From positions 1,116,001 to 1,180,000 of the forward strand of contig NZ_CP114904.1 of the NCBI RefSeq assembly GCF_027497215.1: a stretch of DNA of 64,000 bases. The letters are read 5' to 3'. The notes below the pieces were generated by a model that had not been told where the DNA came from, searched no databases, and worked only from the letters and a program-made list of their open reading frames with translations. Shown piece after piece: positions 18,912 to 27,757 of this stretch. Origin of the DNA: Micromonospora sp. WMMD812. Lineage in GTDB: Bacteria > Actinomycetota > Actinomycetes > Mycobacteriales > Micromonosporaceae. A program made the position numbers and the translations under genes. The stretch's first letter is position 1; each line of letters begins with the position of its first letter.

Positions 18912-20084
18912 ATGGACGCCCAGCCCACCCCCGCCGACACCCGACCCTGCGCCCACTGTGGACGGCCGGTGCCGCAACGCGTCGGCGCGGGCCGGCCGTT
19001 CCGGTACTGCCGGGACAACGACGGCGCCTGCCAGCGGGCGTCCCGCAACAGCCGGATGCGGCACCGCAACGCCCCCGGACTGCCCGGACAGGTGGCCCGC
19101 ACCTGGGAGGCGGTGGACCGGCTCGACCAGATCGTGGAGACCCTGACCGAGGCGTTGCACGCCGAGCTGTCCCCGGTCGGGGTGGAGCGGCAGCTCGCCG
19201 AGGCCCGAGCCGAGGCCGCCACCGCCGTGGCCGCGGCGCAGACCGAACGCGACGAGGCACGCCACGACGCCGAGGACGCCACCGCGGCCGCCGCCCAGGC
19301 GCGGGAGGAGGCCCGGGCCGCCCGCACCGACCGGGACGCGGCCCGCCTGGCGGCCGACCAGGCGGCGGAGCGGGCCGGGGCCGCCGCCGACCGCGCGCGG
19401 CAGGCCGAGGCGGCCAGGGACGAGGCGCACCGGGCGGCCAGCGCCGCCGAGGCGCTGCGGGTGCAGGCCGAGCGGGACCGGGACACCGCGCGGCAGGAGC
19501 TGCGGACCGTACGGGACGAGCGGGACGCCGAGCGGCGCCGGGTGGCCGACCTCGCCGCCGAGCGGGACACCGCCCGCGCCGACGCGGACCGGACCACCCG
19601 CGCGGCCACCGAGGCCGCCGATCGGGCCGAGCGGTGGCGGGCCGAGGTGGAGGACGTGCGGCGGCAGATCGAGCAGGCCCGCACCGACACCGTCCGGGCC
19701 CGCGCCGGCGCCGCCGACGCCGTCCGCGCGCAGGAGCTGGCCGACCGGGCACGCGACCGGGCCGAGGCCGAGGCCCGCCAGGCGGACGCCGCGCGCCAGG
19801 AGGCGCTGGTGGCGGCCGGACAGCTGCGGGCCGACCTGGCCACCGCCGCCGCGCAGCGCGACGCGCTCACCGGCGAGCTGGCCGGCGCCCGCCAGGCCAC
19901 CGCCGCCGCCGAGGACCGGCTCACCGAGCTGACCGCCCGGCTGCGCGCGGCCGAGGCCGACCGCGACCTGGCCCAGCAGCGGGTCGCCCAGCTCGCCGGC
20001 CAGGTCAGCGACCTGGCCGCCGCCCTGGCCCGGCTGGGGACGGGCACCGCGCCCAGCCCCGGCGTCGACGTGCCGGTGACCTGA
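18912..20084 (+). CDS. Unknown protein: N-terminal zinc-finger-like segment plus long coiled coil
   Basis: A 390-residue protein of unknown function. Residues about 13-42 contain PCAHCGRPVP, then FRYCRDNDGACQRAS: four cysteines spaced as in a small zinc-binding finger. A basic patch follows (RNSRMRHRN), then about residues 80-375 are almost uninterrupted Ala/Arg/Glu/Asp-rich heptad-type sequence (repeated AERDRDTARQEL-like segments), predicted to be a very long coiled coil. There is no membrane segment or signal peptide. The layout suggests a nucleic-acid- or protein-binding scaffold, but no family was recognised. Its own -10 hexamer lies 9 bases before the ATG, so it is probably not part of the MFS operon. 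Confidence 0.6.
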   Translation: MDAQPTPADTRPCAHCGRPVPQRVGAGRPFRYCRDNDGACQRASRNSRMRHRNAPGLPGQVARTWEAVDRLDQIVETLTEALHAELSPVGVERQLAEARAEAATAVAAAQTERDEARHDAEDATAAAAQAREEARAARTDRDAARLAADQAAERAGAAADRARQAEAARDEAHRAASAAEALRVQAERDRDTARQELRTVRDERDAERRRVADLAAERDTARADADRTTRAATEAADRAERWRAEVEDVRRQIEQARTDTVRARAGAADAVRAQELADRARDRAEAEARQADAARQEALVAAGQLRADLATAAAQRDALTGELAGARQATAAAEDRLTELTARLRAAEADRDLAQQRVAQLAGQVSDLAAALARLGTGTAPSPGVDVPVT

Positions 20085-20247
20085 GCGCGCTGACCCGCCT
20101 GCTACGGCGGCTTCGGCGCCCCTGACCGGTGTGCTGGCAGCGCCGCGCCGACCCGCGGACGGGCTGACCGGGCCGCGGGGTTCCGCCAGCCGGGACCGCC
20201 GGCCCTCGGGGTACCGGCGGAGACTCCGGCCGGGCGAGAATGGCCAG

Positions 20248-20838
20248 GTGGGAAAGACGTACGACCGCATCGACGGCCGCCTCCGGACCTTCATCGACGA
20301 CCAGCCCATGTTCTTCACCGCCACCGCGCCGCTGGCCGGTGACGGCACCATCAACCTCTCGCCGAAGGGGCTGCGCGGGTCGTGGGCCGTCCTCGACGAC
20401 CAGACGGTGGCCTACCTCGACTTCGCCGGCAGCAACGCCGAGACGGTCGCCCACCTGCGGGAGAACGGCCGGATCACGCTGATGTGGTGCGCGTTCCAGG
20501 GTCCGCCGAACATCGTGCGGGTGCACGGCCGCGGCGAGCCGGTCTTCCGCGACGACCCGCGCTGGCCGGACCTGCTGCGCCACTTCCCGGACATCGACAC
20601 CGGCCAGCACGGGCTGCGGGCGATCATCGTGGTGCGCGCCGAGCTGATCCGCGACACCTGCGGCTACGCGGTGCCGTTCATGAGCTACGACGCCGACCGG
20701 GACCTGCACGCCAAGCGCTTCACCCGCGAGGACGACGAGTCGCTGAGCGCCTACTTCGCCAAGAAGGAGCACGTCGCGCAGAGCATCGACGGCCTGCCCG
20801 GCCTGCCGTTGCCGCTGCCGCCGACCCCGCCGGCCTGA
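20248..20838 (+). CDS. Pyridoxamine 5'-phosphate oxidase-family FMN/F420-binding protein
   Basis: A 196-residue split-barrel flavin-binding protein. The core PMFFTATAPLAGDGTINLSPKG and AYLDFAGSNAETVAHLRENG is the hallmark of the PNPOx-like subgroup, followed by NIVRVHGRGEPVF and the C-terminal FTREDDESLSAYFAKKE. Members bind FMN or F420 and reduce varied substrates; most are not vitamin B6 enzymes. The GTG at 20248 is inferred because the protein then begins (M)GKTYDRIDGRLRTFI, the usual start; there is no good ribosome binding site. It converges with the peptide transporter gene, stop to stop within 22 bases. The substrate is unknown. Confidence 0.75.
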   Translation: MGKTYDRIDGRLRTFIDDQPMFFTATAPLAGDGTINLSPKGLRGSWAVLDDQTVAYLDFAGSNAETVAHLRENGRITLMWCAFQGPPNIVRVHGRGEPVFRDDPRWPDLLRHFPDIDTGQHGLRAIIVVRAELIRDTCGYAVPFMSYDADRDLHAKRFTREDDESLSAYFAKKEHVAQSIDGLPGLPLPLPPTPPA

Positions 20839-20860
20839 CCCACCCCGGCGGGCCGGGCGG

Positions 20861-22336
20861 TCAGTGGATACCGGACATCAGCGTCCGGATGTGCCGGGTG
20901 AAGAACACCGCGCCGAGGCCGAACGCCACCGACGCCAGCCCGAAGGTGAGGAAGTACGTCGGCTCCGGCCAGGTGTCGGCGAGCCGGGCGACCTGGCCGC
21001 CGATCGCGTCGCCGACCGCGGCGGCGAGGAACCACAGCCCCATCATCTGGCTGGCGTACTTCACCGGCGCCAGCCTGGTGGTGGCCGACAGGCCGACCGG
21101 GCTGAGCGACAGCTCACCGGCGACCTGGATGGCGAAGACCGCCACCAACCACCACGGGGACACCAGGTCGCCGCCGACGGCGGCCCGCGCGGCGGCGGCC
21201 ATCAGCACGAACGACAGGCCGTTGAGCACCAGCCCGACGGCGAACTTGGCCGGGGTGGACACGCGGTGGCCCAGGCGCAGCCAGAGCAGCGCGAACAGGG
21301 GCGCCCCGACGATGATCAGGATCGGGTTGACCGACTGGAGCCACGACGCCGGGAACGTGAACCCGGCGACATCCCGGTCGGTGTTCTCGGCGGCGAAGAT
21401 GTTCAGCACCGACCCGGCCTGGTCGTAGATCAGCCAGAACGCGGCGGCGAACACGAACAGCCACAGGTACGCCTTCATGCGGCTGCGTTCGGTGCCGCTC
21501 AACTCCCGGTCGGTCATGATCCGCGCGAAGTAGCCGACGGCGACCAGCACGGTGACCGCCGTGAGGAGGTTCACCACGGTGTTCACGGTGAACAGCCCGG
21601 CCACGGCGAGGGCGGCGATCAGGAGCAGCAGCACGATCGTCGCCACGCCGGCCCGGGTGAGCGCGCGGCGGCGGTCCGCGCCGAGCAGCGGGTCGGCCGG
21701 GCGGGCACCGGCCTCGCCGAGGCCCCGGCGGCCCAGCACGTACTGGATCACGCCGAGGGTCATGCCGACCGCCGCCGCGCCGAAGCCCAGATGCCAGTTG
21801 ATCTTCTCGCCGAGGAAGCCGGTGACCAGCGGGGCGATGAACGCCCCCAGGTTGATGCCCATGTAGAAGATGGAGAACCCGGCGTCGCGGCGCGGGGAGT
21901 CCCGGTCGTACAGGCCACCGACCATGGTGGAGATGTTCGGCTTGAGCAGGCCCGTGCCGAGCACGATCAGCGCCATCCCCGCGAAGACGCTCCACCCGAC
22001 CGGCACGGCCATCACGTAGTGCCCGGCCGCGATGACGACGCCGCCCCACAGCACGCTGCGCCGGGCGCCGATCAGCCGGTCGGCCACCCAGCCGCCCGGC
22101 AGCGCCATCAGGTAGACCATCGCGTTGTACGTCCCGTAGACCGCGTTGGCGGTGGACTCGTCCATGCCCTGACCGTCGTCGGCCACCGATGCGGTGAGGT
22201 AGAGCACCAGGATCGCCCGCATCCCGTAGAAGCTGAACCGCTCCCACATCTCGGTGAGGAAGAGGGTGGCGAGGGCCCGCGGATGCCCGAAGAAGGTCGT
22301 CCGACCCGCCGGTCGGCTCCGGACGTCACCGGCCAT
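20861..22336 (-). CDS. POT/PTR-family proton-coupled oligopeptide transporter
   Basis: A 491-residue membrane protein of the POT (PepT) family with about 14 helices. It contains the proton-coupling ExxER motif as EMWERFSFYGMRAILVLYL in helix 1, the GGWVADRLIGARRSVLWGG loop and the PTR2 signature FSIFYMGINLGAFIAPLVTG in helix 5. It imports di- and tripeptides with protons. The ATG at 22336 is supported by GGAGG five bases upstream. It converges with the PNPOx-like gene and is divergent from rbpA. The length and an extended loop around Arg/Pro 210-225 are normal for actinobacterial members. Confidence 0.9.
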   Translation of the reverse strand: MAGDVRSRPAGRTTFFGHPRALATLFLTEMWERFSFYGMRAILVLYLTASVADDGQGMDESTANAVYGTYNAMVYLMALPGGWVADRLIGARRSVLWGGVVIAAGHYVMAVPVGWSVFAGMALIVLGTGLLKPNISTMVGGLYDRDSPRRDAGFSIFYMGINLGAFIAPLVTGFLGEKINWHLGFGAAAVGMTLGVIQYVLGRRGLGEAGARPADPLLGADRRRALTRAGVATIVLLLLIAALAVAGLFTVNTVVNLLTAVTVLVAVGYFARIMTDRELSGTERSRMKAYLWLFVFAAAFWLIYDQAGSVLNIFAAENTDRDVAGFTFPASWLQSVNPILIIVGAPLFALLWLRLGHRVSTPAKFAVGLVLNGLSFVLMAAAARAAVGGDLVSPWWLVAVFAIQVAGELSLSPVGLSATTRLAPVKYASQMMGLWFLAAAVGDAIGGQVARLADTWPEPTYFLTFGLASVAFGLGAVFFTRHIRTLMSGIH

Positions 22337-22489
22337 CGCAACCTCCGCTTCGTCGGGGCGGTTAACATCCCCGGTGACAACCGAATCACTCCACCGATCC
22401 GACCCGGCCGGGGGCGACCCCGCCGGGTTACCGTGATGGCCGGCTACCCTTGTTCAGGCTCGGCCGTGGGCGCCACGCGCCCTCGGGCG

Positions 22490-22516
22490 GGAATGGCCCG
22501 GCGGGGACGGACCGTT
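22490..22516 (+). promoter_or_regulatory. SigR-like promoter candidate of rbpA
   Basis: GGAAT, 19 bases, then GTT (alternatively GGGAAT-N18-CGTT). The SigR consensus known in Streptomyces is GGAAT-N18-GTT, and rbpA is a SigR target there. The spacing is one base off, so this is tentative. Confidence 0.4.
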
Positions 22517-22556
22517 ACACCAGAAGACCAGCACCACGAACGAGGGGAAGTCGATC

Positions 22557-22898
22557 ATGGGCGAGCGTATGCTGCGCGGAAGCCGCCTGGGCGCGGTCAG
22601 CTACGAATCCGACCGCAACACGGAGCTCGCGCCACGCCAGACCCGCGAGTACCTGTGCGCCAAGGGCCACCAGTTCGAGGTGCCGTTCGCCGTCGACGCC
22701 GAGGTCCCGACGACCTGGGAATGCAAGTTTGACGGCAGCGTCGCCCGGCTGGTCGACGGCAACGAGCCGGAGCAGAAGAAGGCCAAGCCGCCGCGCACCC
22801 ACTGGGACATGCTGCTCGAGCGGCGCTCGATCGCCGAGCTGGAGGACATCCTCGCCGAGCGGCTCCAGGAGGTCCGCACCCGCCGCGGCCGGGCCTGA
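22557..22898 (+). CDS. rbpA: RNA polymerase-binding protein RbpA
   Basis: A 113-residue protein matching RbpA over its full length: MLRGSRLGAVSYESDRNTE at the start (N-terminal tail and core), the zinc-binding-type core REYLCAKGHQFEVPFAVDAE with WECKFDG, and the C-terminal sigma-interacting helices (RTHWDMLLERRSIAELEDIL). It binds the housekeeping sigma factor and RNA polymerase and stabilises open promoter complexes; in mycobacteria and Streptomyces it is essential or growth-promoting. GAGGGGAAG precedes the ATG. Its neighbours fxsA and ppm recur beside rbpA in M. tuberculosis (Rv2050-Rv2053c). The gene ends before a strong terminator. Confidence 0.97.
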   Translation: MGERMLRGSRLGAVSYESDRNTELAPRQTREYLCAKGHQFEVPFAVDAEVPTTWECKFDGSVARLVDGNEPEQKKAKPPRTHWDMLLERRSIAELEDILAERLQEVRTRRGRA

Positions 22899-22919
22899 GC
22901 CGCACACCGCACCGACGAC

Positions 22920-22953
22920 ACGGCGCCCCCGGGAAACGTCCCGGGGGCGCCGT
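22920..22953. terminator. Bidirectional hairpin between rbpA and fxsA
   Basis: Perfect 15-base arms (ACGGCGCCCCCGGGA and its complement) around an AACG loop, 21 bases after the rbpA stop and 17 bases before the end of the convergent fxsA gene. Confidence 0.85.
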
Positions 22954-22970
22954 CGCGTCTTCTGCCTGTC

Positions 22971-23489
22971 TCAGCGTTCGACGATCTCGCCCTCGATCGC
23001 CCGGCCGCCGTCGACCACCACCGGCGGCTGCTCCGTATCCGGACGAGGCGTCGGTTGCGGCGCACCGCGCCGCACCCGGACCCGGCGCGGCCCGAACAGG
23101 TCACCGGCGACCATCGACGACACCCGCCGCTCCGCGGTCCGTTGCACGCCGCCGCGGGCCAGCCGGCGCACCGGCGGCACCAGCAGCAGCAGGCCGACCA
23201 GCCCGCTGACCAGCCCCGGCACGGCGAGCAGCAGGGCGCCCAGCAGCCCCACGAGACCGTCGGTCACCTGCCGCCCCGGCGGCTGACCGGACTCGGCGGC
23301 GGCCCGGAAGCCGCGCCAGGCGCGCATTCCCTCGCGGCGCAGCAGCGCCAGCCCCAGCAGCGACGCCGCGAACACCAGCAGCACCGCCGCGCCGAACCCG
23401 ACGGCCCGCCCGACCAGGACGAACACCGCCAACTCCAGCACCACCGCCACCAGCATCGCCAGTGGCACGAACCTCAGTCCTCGGCGCAT
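22971..23489 (-). CDS. fxsA: FxsA-family membrane protein
   Basis: A 172-residue protein with three to four hydrophobic helices in the first 110 residues (FVPLAMLVAVVLELAVFVLVG, then a GAAVLLVFAASLLGLALLRREG segment and DGLVGLLGALLLAVPGLVSG) followed by a charged cytoplasmic tail. The Gly-rich DGLVGLLGALLLAVPG signature is typical of FxsA (YtzA) proteins. The E. coli member relieves F-exclusion of phage T7, but the normal role is unknown. It is conserved between rbpA and ppm in mycobacteria, and the same order is seen here. The gene is the last of a leftward set beginning with lnt and ppm. Confidence 0.85.
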   Translation of the reverse strand: MRRGLRFVPLAMLVAVVLELAVFVLVGRAVGFGAAVLLVFAASLLGLALLRREGMRAWRGFRAAAESGQPPGRQVTDGLVGLLGALLLAVPGLVSGLVGLLLLVPPVRRLARGGVQRTAERRVSSMVAGDLFGPRRVRVRRGAPQPTPRPDTEQPPVVVDGGRAIEGEIVER

Positions 23490-23540
23490 CTCACCTCACC
23501 GGTAATCCCTGTCGCCCCGTCCAGCATGACACGGCCGGGC

Positions 23541-24350
23541 TCACGGCCACCGGACCTGACCGGTGGGGGTGCCGTGCAGGGCGCGGCGGACGGCCTGCCG
23601 CCGGTCCTGCACCGCCCAGGTGGTGATCCGCCACAGCGCCTCGGCGACGATGCGCGGGCTCATCTTGCTGTCGCCGTGCTCCCGCTCGGCGAAGGTGATC
23701 GGCACCTCCACGATCCGCATCCCCGCCCGGTGCGCCAGCCGGGACAGCTCCACCTGGAACGAGTAGCCCTGCGAGCAGACCGACGCCAGGTCGATCGCGT
23801 CCAACGCGGCGCGCCGGTAGACCCGGTAGCCGCCGGTGGCGTCGGTGACGGGCATGCCCAGGGCCAGCCGGGCGTACAGGTTGCCGCCGCGCGACAGCGC
23901 CAGCCGGTGCAGCGGCCAGTTGACCACCCGCGCGCCGCTGGTCCACCGGGAGCCGATCACCACGTCGGCGTGCCGGGCGGCGTCCAACAGGGCGGGCAGG
24001 TCCTCCGGGGCGTGCGACCCGTCGGCGTCCATCTCCACCACCGCGTCGAAGCCGCGTTCCCGCGCCCACCCGAACCCGGCCAGGTACGCCGCGCCCAGGC
24101 CCTGCTTGCCCTCCCGGTGCAGCACGTGCACCCGCGGGTCGGTGGCGGCCAGCGTGTCGGCGATCGCGCCGGTGCCGTCGGGGCTGTTGTCGTCGGCGAC
24201 GAGGATCTCCACCGCCGGGGCGGCCCGCCGGACGCGCGCCACGATGTCGCTGACGTTGTCCGCCTCGTTGTAGGTGGGGATCACCACCAGCACCCGGCCG
24301 ACGCCCGCGACCCCGCCGGTACGCCGTCTCGTCTCGGTCGCCTCGATCAC
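23541..24350 (-). CDS. ppm: Polyprenol monophosphomannose synthase
   Basis: A 269-residue GT2-family glycosyltransferase. It has the nucleotide-sugar motif LVVIPTYNEADNVSDIV, VADDNSPDGTGAIAD, the metal-binding AVVEMDADGSHAPEDLP (DxD type), and TDATGGYRVYRRAALDAI, matching dolichol/polyprenol-phosphate mannose synthases. It transfers mannose from GDP-mannose to polyprenyl phosphate, providing the donor for lipoglycan and protein mannosylation at the membrane. The GTG at 24350 is preceded by GGAGGGGACC. It lies 34 bases downstream of lnt; in M. tuberculosis the two are one fused protein (Ppm1), here they are separate genes. No membrane anchor is present. Confidence 0.93.
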   Translation of the reverse strand: MIEATETRRRTGGVAGVGRVLVVIPTYNEADNVSDIVARVRRAAPAVEILVADDNSPDGTGAIADTLAATDPRVHVLHREGKQGLGAAYLAGFGWARERGFDAVVEMDADGSHAPEDLPALLDAARHADVVIGSRWTSGARVVNWPLHRLALSRGGNLYARLALGMPVTDATGGYRVYRRAALDAIDLASVCSQGYSFQVELSRLAHRAGMRIVEVPITFAEREHGDSKMSPRIVAEALWRITTWAVQDRRQAVRRALHGTPTGQVRWP

Positions 24351-24384
24351 GGTCCCCTCCGCTCCCGCCGGCGTACCGGCTGGT

Positions 24385-26004
24385 CTATCCGGGTCCGGGG
24401 CGCTCCCGGCGGCGCAGGGCCGCCGCGCCGACCAGGGCGGCCACGGCCAGGGCCGCCAGCGCCACCTCGGGCCAGTACCCGAGCCGGGTGGCCAGGGTGC
24501 GCCCGTCGGCCAGGCGCAGCTGCCGGACCACGACCTCACGCGTGTTGAACCCGGTGGCGTCGCTTACCCGCCCGTCCGGGGCAACGAACCCGGACACACC
24601 GACCGTGGAGGCCATCAACGCCGGCCGGCCGTGCTCGACGGCCCGCAGCCGCACCATGGCCAGCTGCTGGCGGGCCTCGGCCACGTCGAAGGTCGCGTTG
24701 TTGGTCTGCACGACGAGCAGCTGCGCGCCCCCGGTGACGGTGTCGCGCACCACCTCGTCGTACGCCACCTCGAAGCAGATCACGTCGCCCAGCACCGCCG
24801 GGCCGGTGCGCACCACGCCGGGGGCGCTGCCGGGCACGAAGTCCGCCCGGATCCGGTCGACCTGCTTGCTGACCATCCGGGCGACGTCGCGCAGCGGCAC
24901 GTACTCGGCGAACGGGACGGGGTGCCGCTTGGTGTACAGCTGGTCCAGGTCGGGGCCGGTCTGCGGGCGCCACAGGATGCCGGCGTTGCGGACCTGACCG
25001 GCGCCGGGCCCGAGCAGCACCGCACCGACCAGGATCGGCGCGCCGATCGCGTCGGCGGCCTGGGAGATCCGCGCGCCGGCGGTCGGGTTGCGCAGCGGGT
25101 CGATGTCGCTGGAGTTCTCCGGCCACACCACCAGGTCGGGTCGGGCCTGCGCGCCGGCGCTGACCCGGGCGGCCAGTTCGATGGTGGCGTCCACGTGGTT
25201 GTTGAGCACGGCCTGCCGCTGGGCGTTGAAGTCCAGGCCGAGGCGCGGGACGTTGCCCTGCACGATCGCGACGGTCACCGTCGACCCGCCGCCCGCGGGG
25301 CCGGCGGGCACCAGCAGCCCCACCACGCACACCAGCACCGCGCCGGCGGTCAGCCCGGCCACCGGCCGCCACCACCGCGGCGTCCGCCACGCACCGGCGT
25401 TCCACCGCCGCCATCCGGCGGCCACCAGGAGACCGCCGGCGAGCGCGACCGCGAAGGTCACCAGCGGCGCCCCGCCGACTGCGGCCAGCCGCAGCAGGGG
25501 CGCGTCGCCCTGGCTGAACGCCAGCCGCCCCCACGGGAACCCGCCGAACGGCGTACGGTCGCGCAGCGCCTCCTGCCCTACCCACAGCACCGCGGTGAGC
25601 ACCGGCCAGCTCCACCGGGCCCGGTCGGCCAGCGGCGACACCCAGGCGGTGGCGGCGCCCAGCAGCGCCAGGTAGCCGGCCTGCAGCAGCGACAACAGCA
25701 CCCACGGCAGGTAGCCGGTGTGCAGGTTCGTCCAGGCCAGCAGCGGGGCGAAGAACGCCACCCCGGCCAGGAAGCCCAGGCCGGCGCCGGCCCGCAGCCG
25801 CCGCCGGTGCGCCGCCGCGGCGAGCAACGCCACGCCGACGGGCGCCAGCGGCCACACCCCGTACGGGGGGAACGCCAGCAGCAGCGCCAACCCGGCCACC
25901 ACCGCCGCCGGCGCCGCCACCGTCAGGGGCAGCGGGCGGGGCGCGGCCGCGTCGCGCTCCGGCGCCGGCTCGGCGCGCATCTCGTCCCGGTCGACGGCCG
26001 TCAC
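24385..26004 (-). CDS. lnt: Apolipoprotein N-acyltransferase
   Basis: A 539-residue membrane enzyme with about six to seven N-terminal helices (residues 20-230), a nitrilase-type catalytic domain (residues about 235-490) and a final helix. The catalytic triad is visible: Glu in DLVVWPENSSD, Lys in YTKRHPVPFAEYVP, and Cys in VICFEVAYDEVV. It adds the third acyl chain to lipoproteins using phospholipid. Start options are the GTG at 26004 or the ATG at 25980; the GTG overlaps the stop of a seven-codon mini-ORF by four bases. It is upstream of ppm, reflecting the fused Lnt-Ppm1 of mycobacteria. Confidence 0.92.
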   Translation of the reverse strand: MTAVDRDEMRAEPAPERDAAAPRPLPLTVAAPAAVVAGLALLLAFPPYGVWPLAPVGVALLAAAAHRRRLRAGAGLGFLAGVAFFAPLLAWTNLHTGYLPWVLLSLLQAGYLALLGAATAWVSPLADRARWSWPVLTAVLWVGQEALRDRTPFGGFPWGRLAFSQGDAPLLRLAAVGGAPLVTFAVALAGGLLVAAGWRRWNAGAWRTPRWWRPVAGLTAGAVLVCVVGLLVPAGPAGGGSTVTVAIVQGNVPRLGLDFNAQRQAVLNNHVDATIELAARVSAGAQARPDLVVWPENSSDIDPLRNPTAGARISQAADAIGAPILVGAVLLGPGAGQVRNAGILWRPQTGPDLDQLYTKRHPVPFAEYVPLRDVARMVSKQVDRIRADFVPGSAPGVVRTGPAVLGDVICFEVAYDEVVRDTVTGGAQLLVVQTNNATFDVAEARQQLAMVRLRAVEHGRPALMASTVGVSGFVAPDGRVSDATGFNTREVVVRQLRLADGRTLATRLGYWPEVALAALAVAALVGAAALRRRERPGPG

Positions 26005-26024
26005 GGGCGGTTCACCACGATCAC
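26001..26024 (-). CDS. Seven-codon mini-ORF upstream of lnt (translational-coupling candidate)
   Basis: GTG ATC GTG GTG AAC CGC CCG TGA. It begins 8 bases after TAGCCT (26033-26038), a leaderless-type -10, and its stop overlaps the lnt GTG by four bases (GTGA). It could deliver ribosomes to lnt, which lacks a good ribosome binding site. The frame is too short to exclude chance. Confidence 0.25.
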   Translation of the reverse strand: MIVVNRP

Positions 26025-26112
26025 GGGGGTGAAGGCTACCCGGCCGGCGGCCCCGGCCGCCCGCGCCCACCCGGCGGACACGGGCGGGCCGGGCGGGCGG
26101 CCGGCAGTTCCG

Positions 26113-27699
26113 TCAGGCCGGGCGGCGGTGGGCGACCAGCACGGCGTCGTGGACCCTGTGCTCCTGTCCGTCCGGATTCACCGCGGTACGCGGGCGTGCC
26201 TCGGCGGCCCGCACCTCCCAGCCGGCCGGGTCCAGCTCCGCGGCGATCTCCTCGGCGGTGTACATCATCTCCGGGAAGTGCATCCGGTGGGCGCTGCTGC
26301 GCAGGTCCCGCGGGTGGTGCCCGACGATCAGCAGGGTGCCGCCGGGGGCCACCGCGTCGGCGAGCCGGGCGAACAGGGCCCGCCGCTCGTCGCCGGGCAG
26401 CTGCATGAAGTGGGCGCTCACCAGGTCGTAGCCGCCCTCGGTGGGCGGCTTCTCCCGCAGGTCGGCGTGCGTCCACTCGATCCGTTCGGCGACCTGCGCG
26501 CCGGCCGCGTCGGCGTGGGCGGCGGCGCGCTCCAGCGCGGTGGTGGAGATGTCCACGGCGGTGACCCGCCAGCCCCTCTCGGCGAGCCACACCGCGTCGG
26601 CGCCCTCGCCGCTGCCCACGTCCAGGGCCCGGCCGGGGGCCAGCCCGGCGGCCTCGGTGACCAGCTGCGCGTTGGGCCGTCCGCTCCACACCGCCGGACG
26701 GGACTGGTAGCGCTCCTCCCAGGCGGCCTCGGTGAACAGGGTGGCGCGCCGGTGCCGGTAGTCGTGGACGGCCTCGCGGGTGTCCTCCGCCACCAGGTCG
26801 GCGTTGATCGACGCACCGGCGGCCAGCCCCGCGGCTGCGGAGCTGAGCACCTGGGCGCGGACGTCGGCCACGTTGCCGGCCACCCACACGCCCGGCACGG
26901 CGGTGGCGCCGTCGGCGGCGGCGGGGTACTGGCTGCCGAAGACGTGCCCACCCATCTCCACCTGGACCGGTGTGAGGCCGAGCGGGGCCAGGACGTCCGG
27001 GCGGGCGGTGGTCCGGGTCGCCACCACGACCGCGTCGAGCTCGACCACCTCGCCGGAGGCCAGCCGGACGCCGGTGAGCGCGTCCCCGGACACCAGGAGC
27101 TCGGCGACCGGGCCGTCCACCACGGGGATCTCCCGGGCGGCGAGCTGCTCGGCCTCCTCCGCGGTCGGCTCCGGCGCGTCGTGGCGCAGCAGCACCACGT
27201 GCGGGCTCCACTGCCGCCACAGCTGCGCCTGGTGCACCCCGAGCCCGCTGGTGGCCAGCACCCCGACCCGGCGGTCGCGCACCTCCCACCCGTGGCAGTA
27301 CGGGCAGTGCAGCACGTCGCGGCCCCACCGCTGGGCCAGGCCCGGGACGTCGGGCAGCTCGTCGACCAGCCCGGTGGTCACCAGCAGCCGCCGCGCCCGC
27401 ACCGTGCGACCGCCGTCGAGGGTGAGGACGAAGTCCGCGCCGTCGCGGACGGCGTCGGTGACCCGGCCGGGCCGGACCTCCCCGCCGTAGCCGGCCACCT
27501 CGGCGCGCCCGGCGGCCAGCAGCTCACCGGGCGGCGTGCCCTCCCGGCCCAGGTAGTTGTGCACGTGCCCGGCCGGGGCGTTGCGCGGTTCGCCGGCGTC
27601 GACCACCAGCACCGACCGCCGCGCCCGGGACAGGGCCAGCGCCCCGGCGAGCCCGGCCGCGCCGCCCCCGACCACCACCACGTCGTATCTCTGCTCCAC
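26113..27699 (-). CDS. Thioredoxin reductase-like flavoprotein fused to a SAM-dependent methyltransferase
   Basis: A 528-residue fusion. About residues 1-300 are a thioredoxin-reductase-type NAD(P)/FAD oxidoreductase: FAD motif YDVVVVGGGAAGLAGALALS, redox pair in VLHCPYCHGWEV, then VWVAGNVADV for the second FAD contact. About residues 320-528 are a class I methyltransferase with motif I ALDVGSGEGADAVWLAERGW and the acidic VTAVDIS. Similar fusions occur in other actinomycetes. The substrate may be a thiol or a metalloid compound that is reduced and methylated, which is only inference. GGGGAGACGCA precedes the GTG at 27699. It is divergent from an XRE-cupin regulator 76 bases away. Confidence 0.85.
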   Translation of the reverse strand: MEQRYDVVVVGGGAAGLAGALALSRARRSVLVVDAGEPRNAPAGHVHNYLGREGTPPGELLAAGRAEVAGYGGEVRPGRVTDAVRDGADFVLTLDGGRTVRARRLLVTTGLVDELPDVPGLAQRWGRDVLHCPYCHGWEVRDRRVGVLATSGLGVHQAQLWRQWSPHVVLLRHDAPEPTAEEAEQLAAREIPVVDGPVAELLVSGDALTGVRLASGEVVELDAVVVATRTTARPDVLAPLGLTPVQVEMGGHVFGSQYPAAADGATAVPGVWVAGNVADVRAQVLSSAAAGLAAGASINADLVAEDTREAVHDYRHRRATLFTEAAWEERYQSRPAVWSGRPNAQLVTEAAGLAPGRALDVGSGEGADAVWLAERGWRVTAVDISTTALERAAAHADAAGAQVAERIEWTHADLREKPPTEGGYDLVSAHFMQLPGDERRALFARLADAVAPGGTLLIVGHHPRDLRSSAHRMHFPEMMYTAEEIAAELDPAGWEVRAAEARPRTAVNPDGQEHRVHDAVLVAHRRPA

Positions 27700-27757
27700 T
27701 GCGTCTCCCCCTCGTCGGTCCGTCGCCGACCACGCTGCACCCGACACCCGCCCGCCG

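Noticed and set aside
17466..20354. A 962-codon open frame on the - strand across the MFS and coiled-coil genes
   Set aside because: Antisense shadow of two well-supported genes; no domain text.
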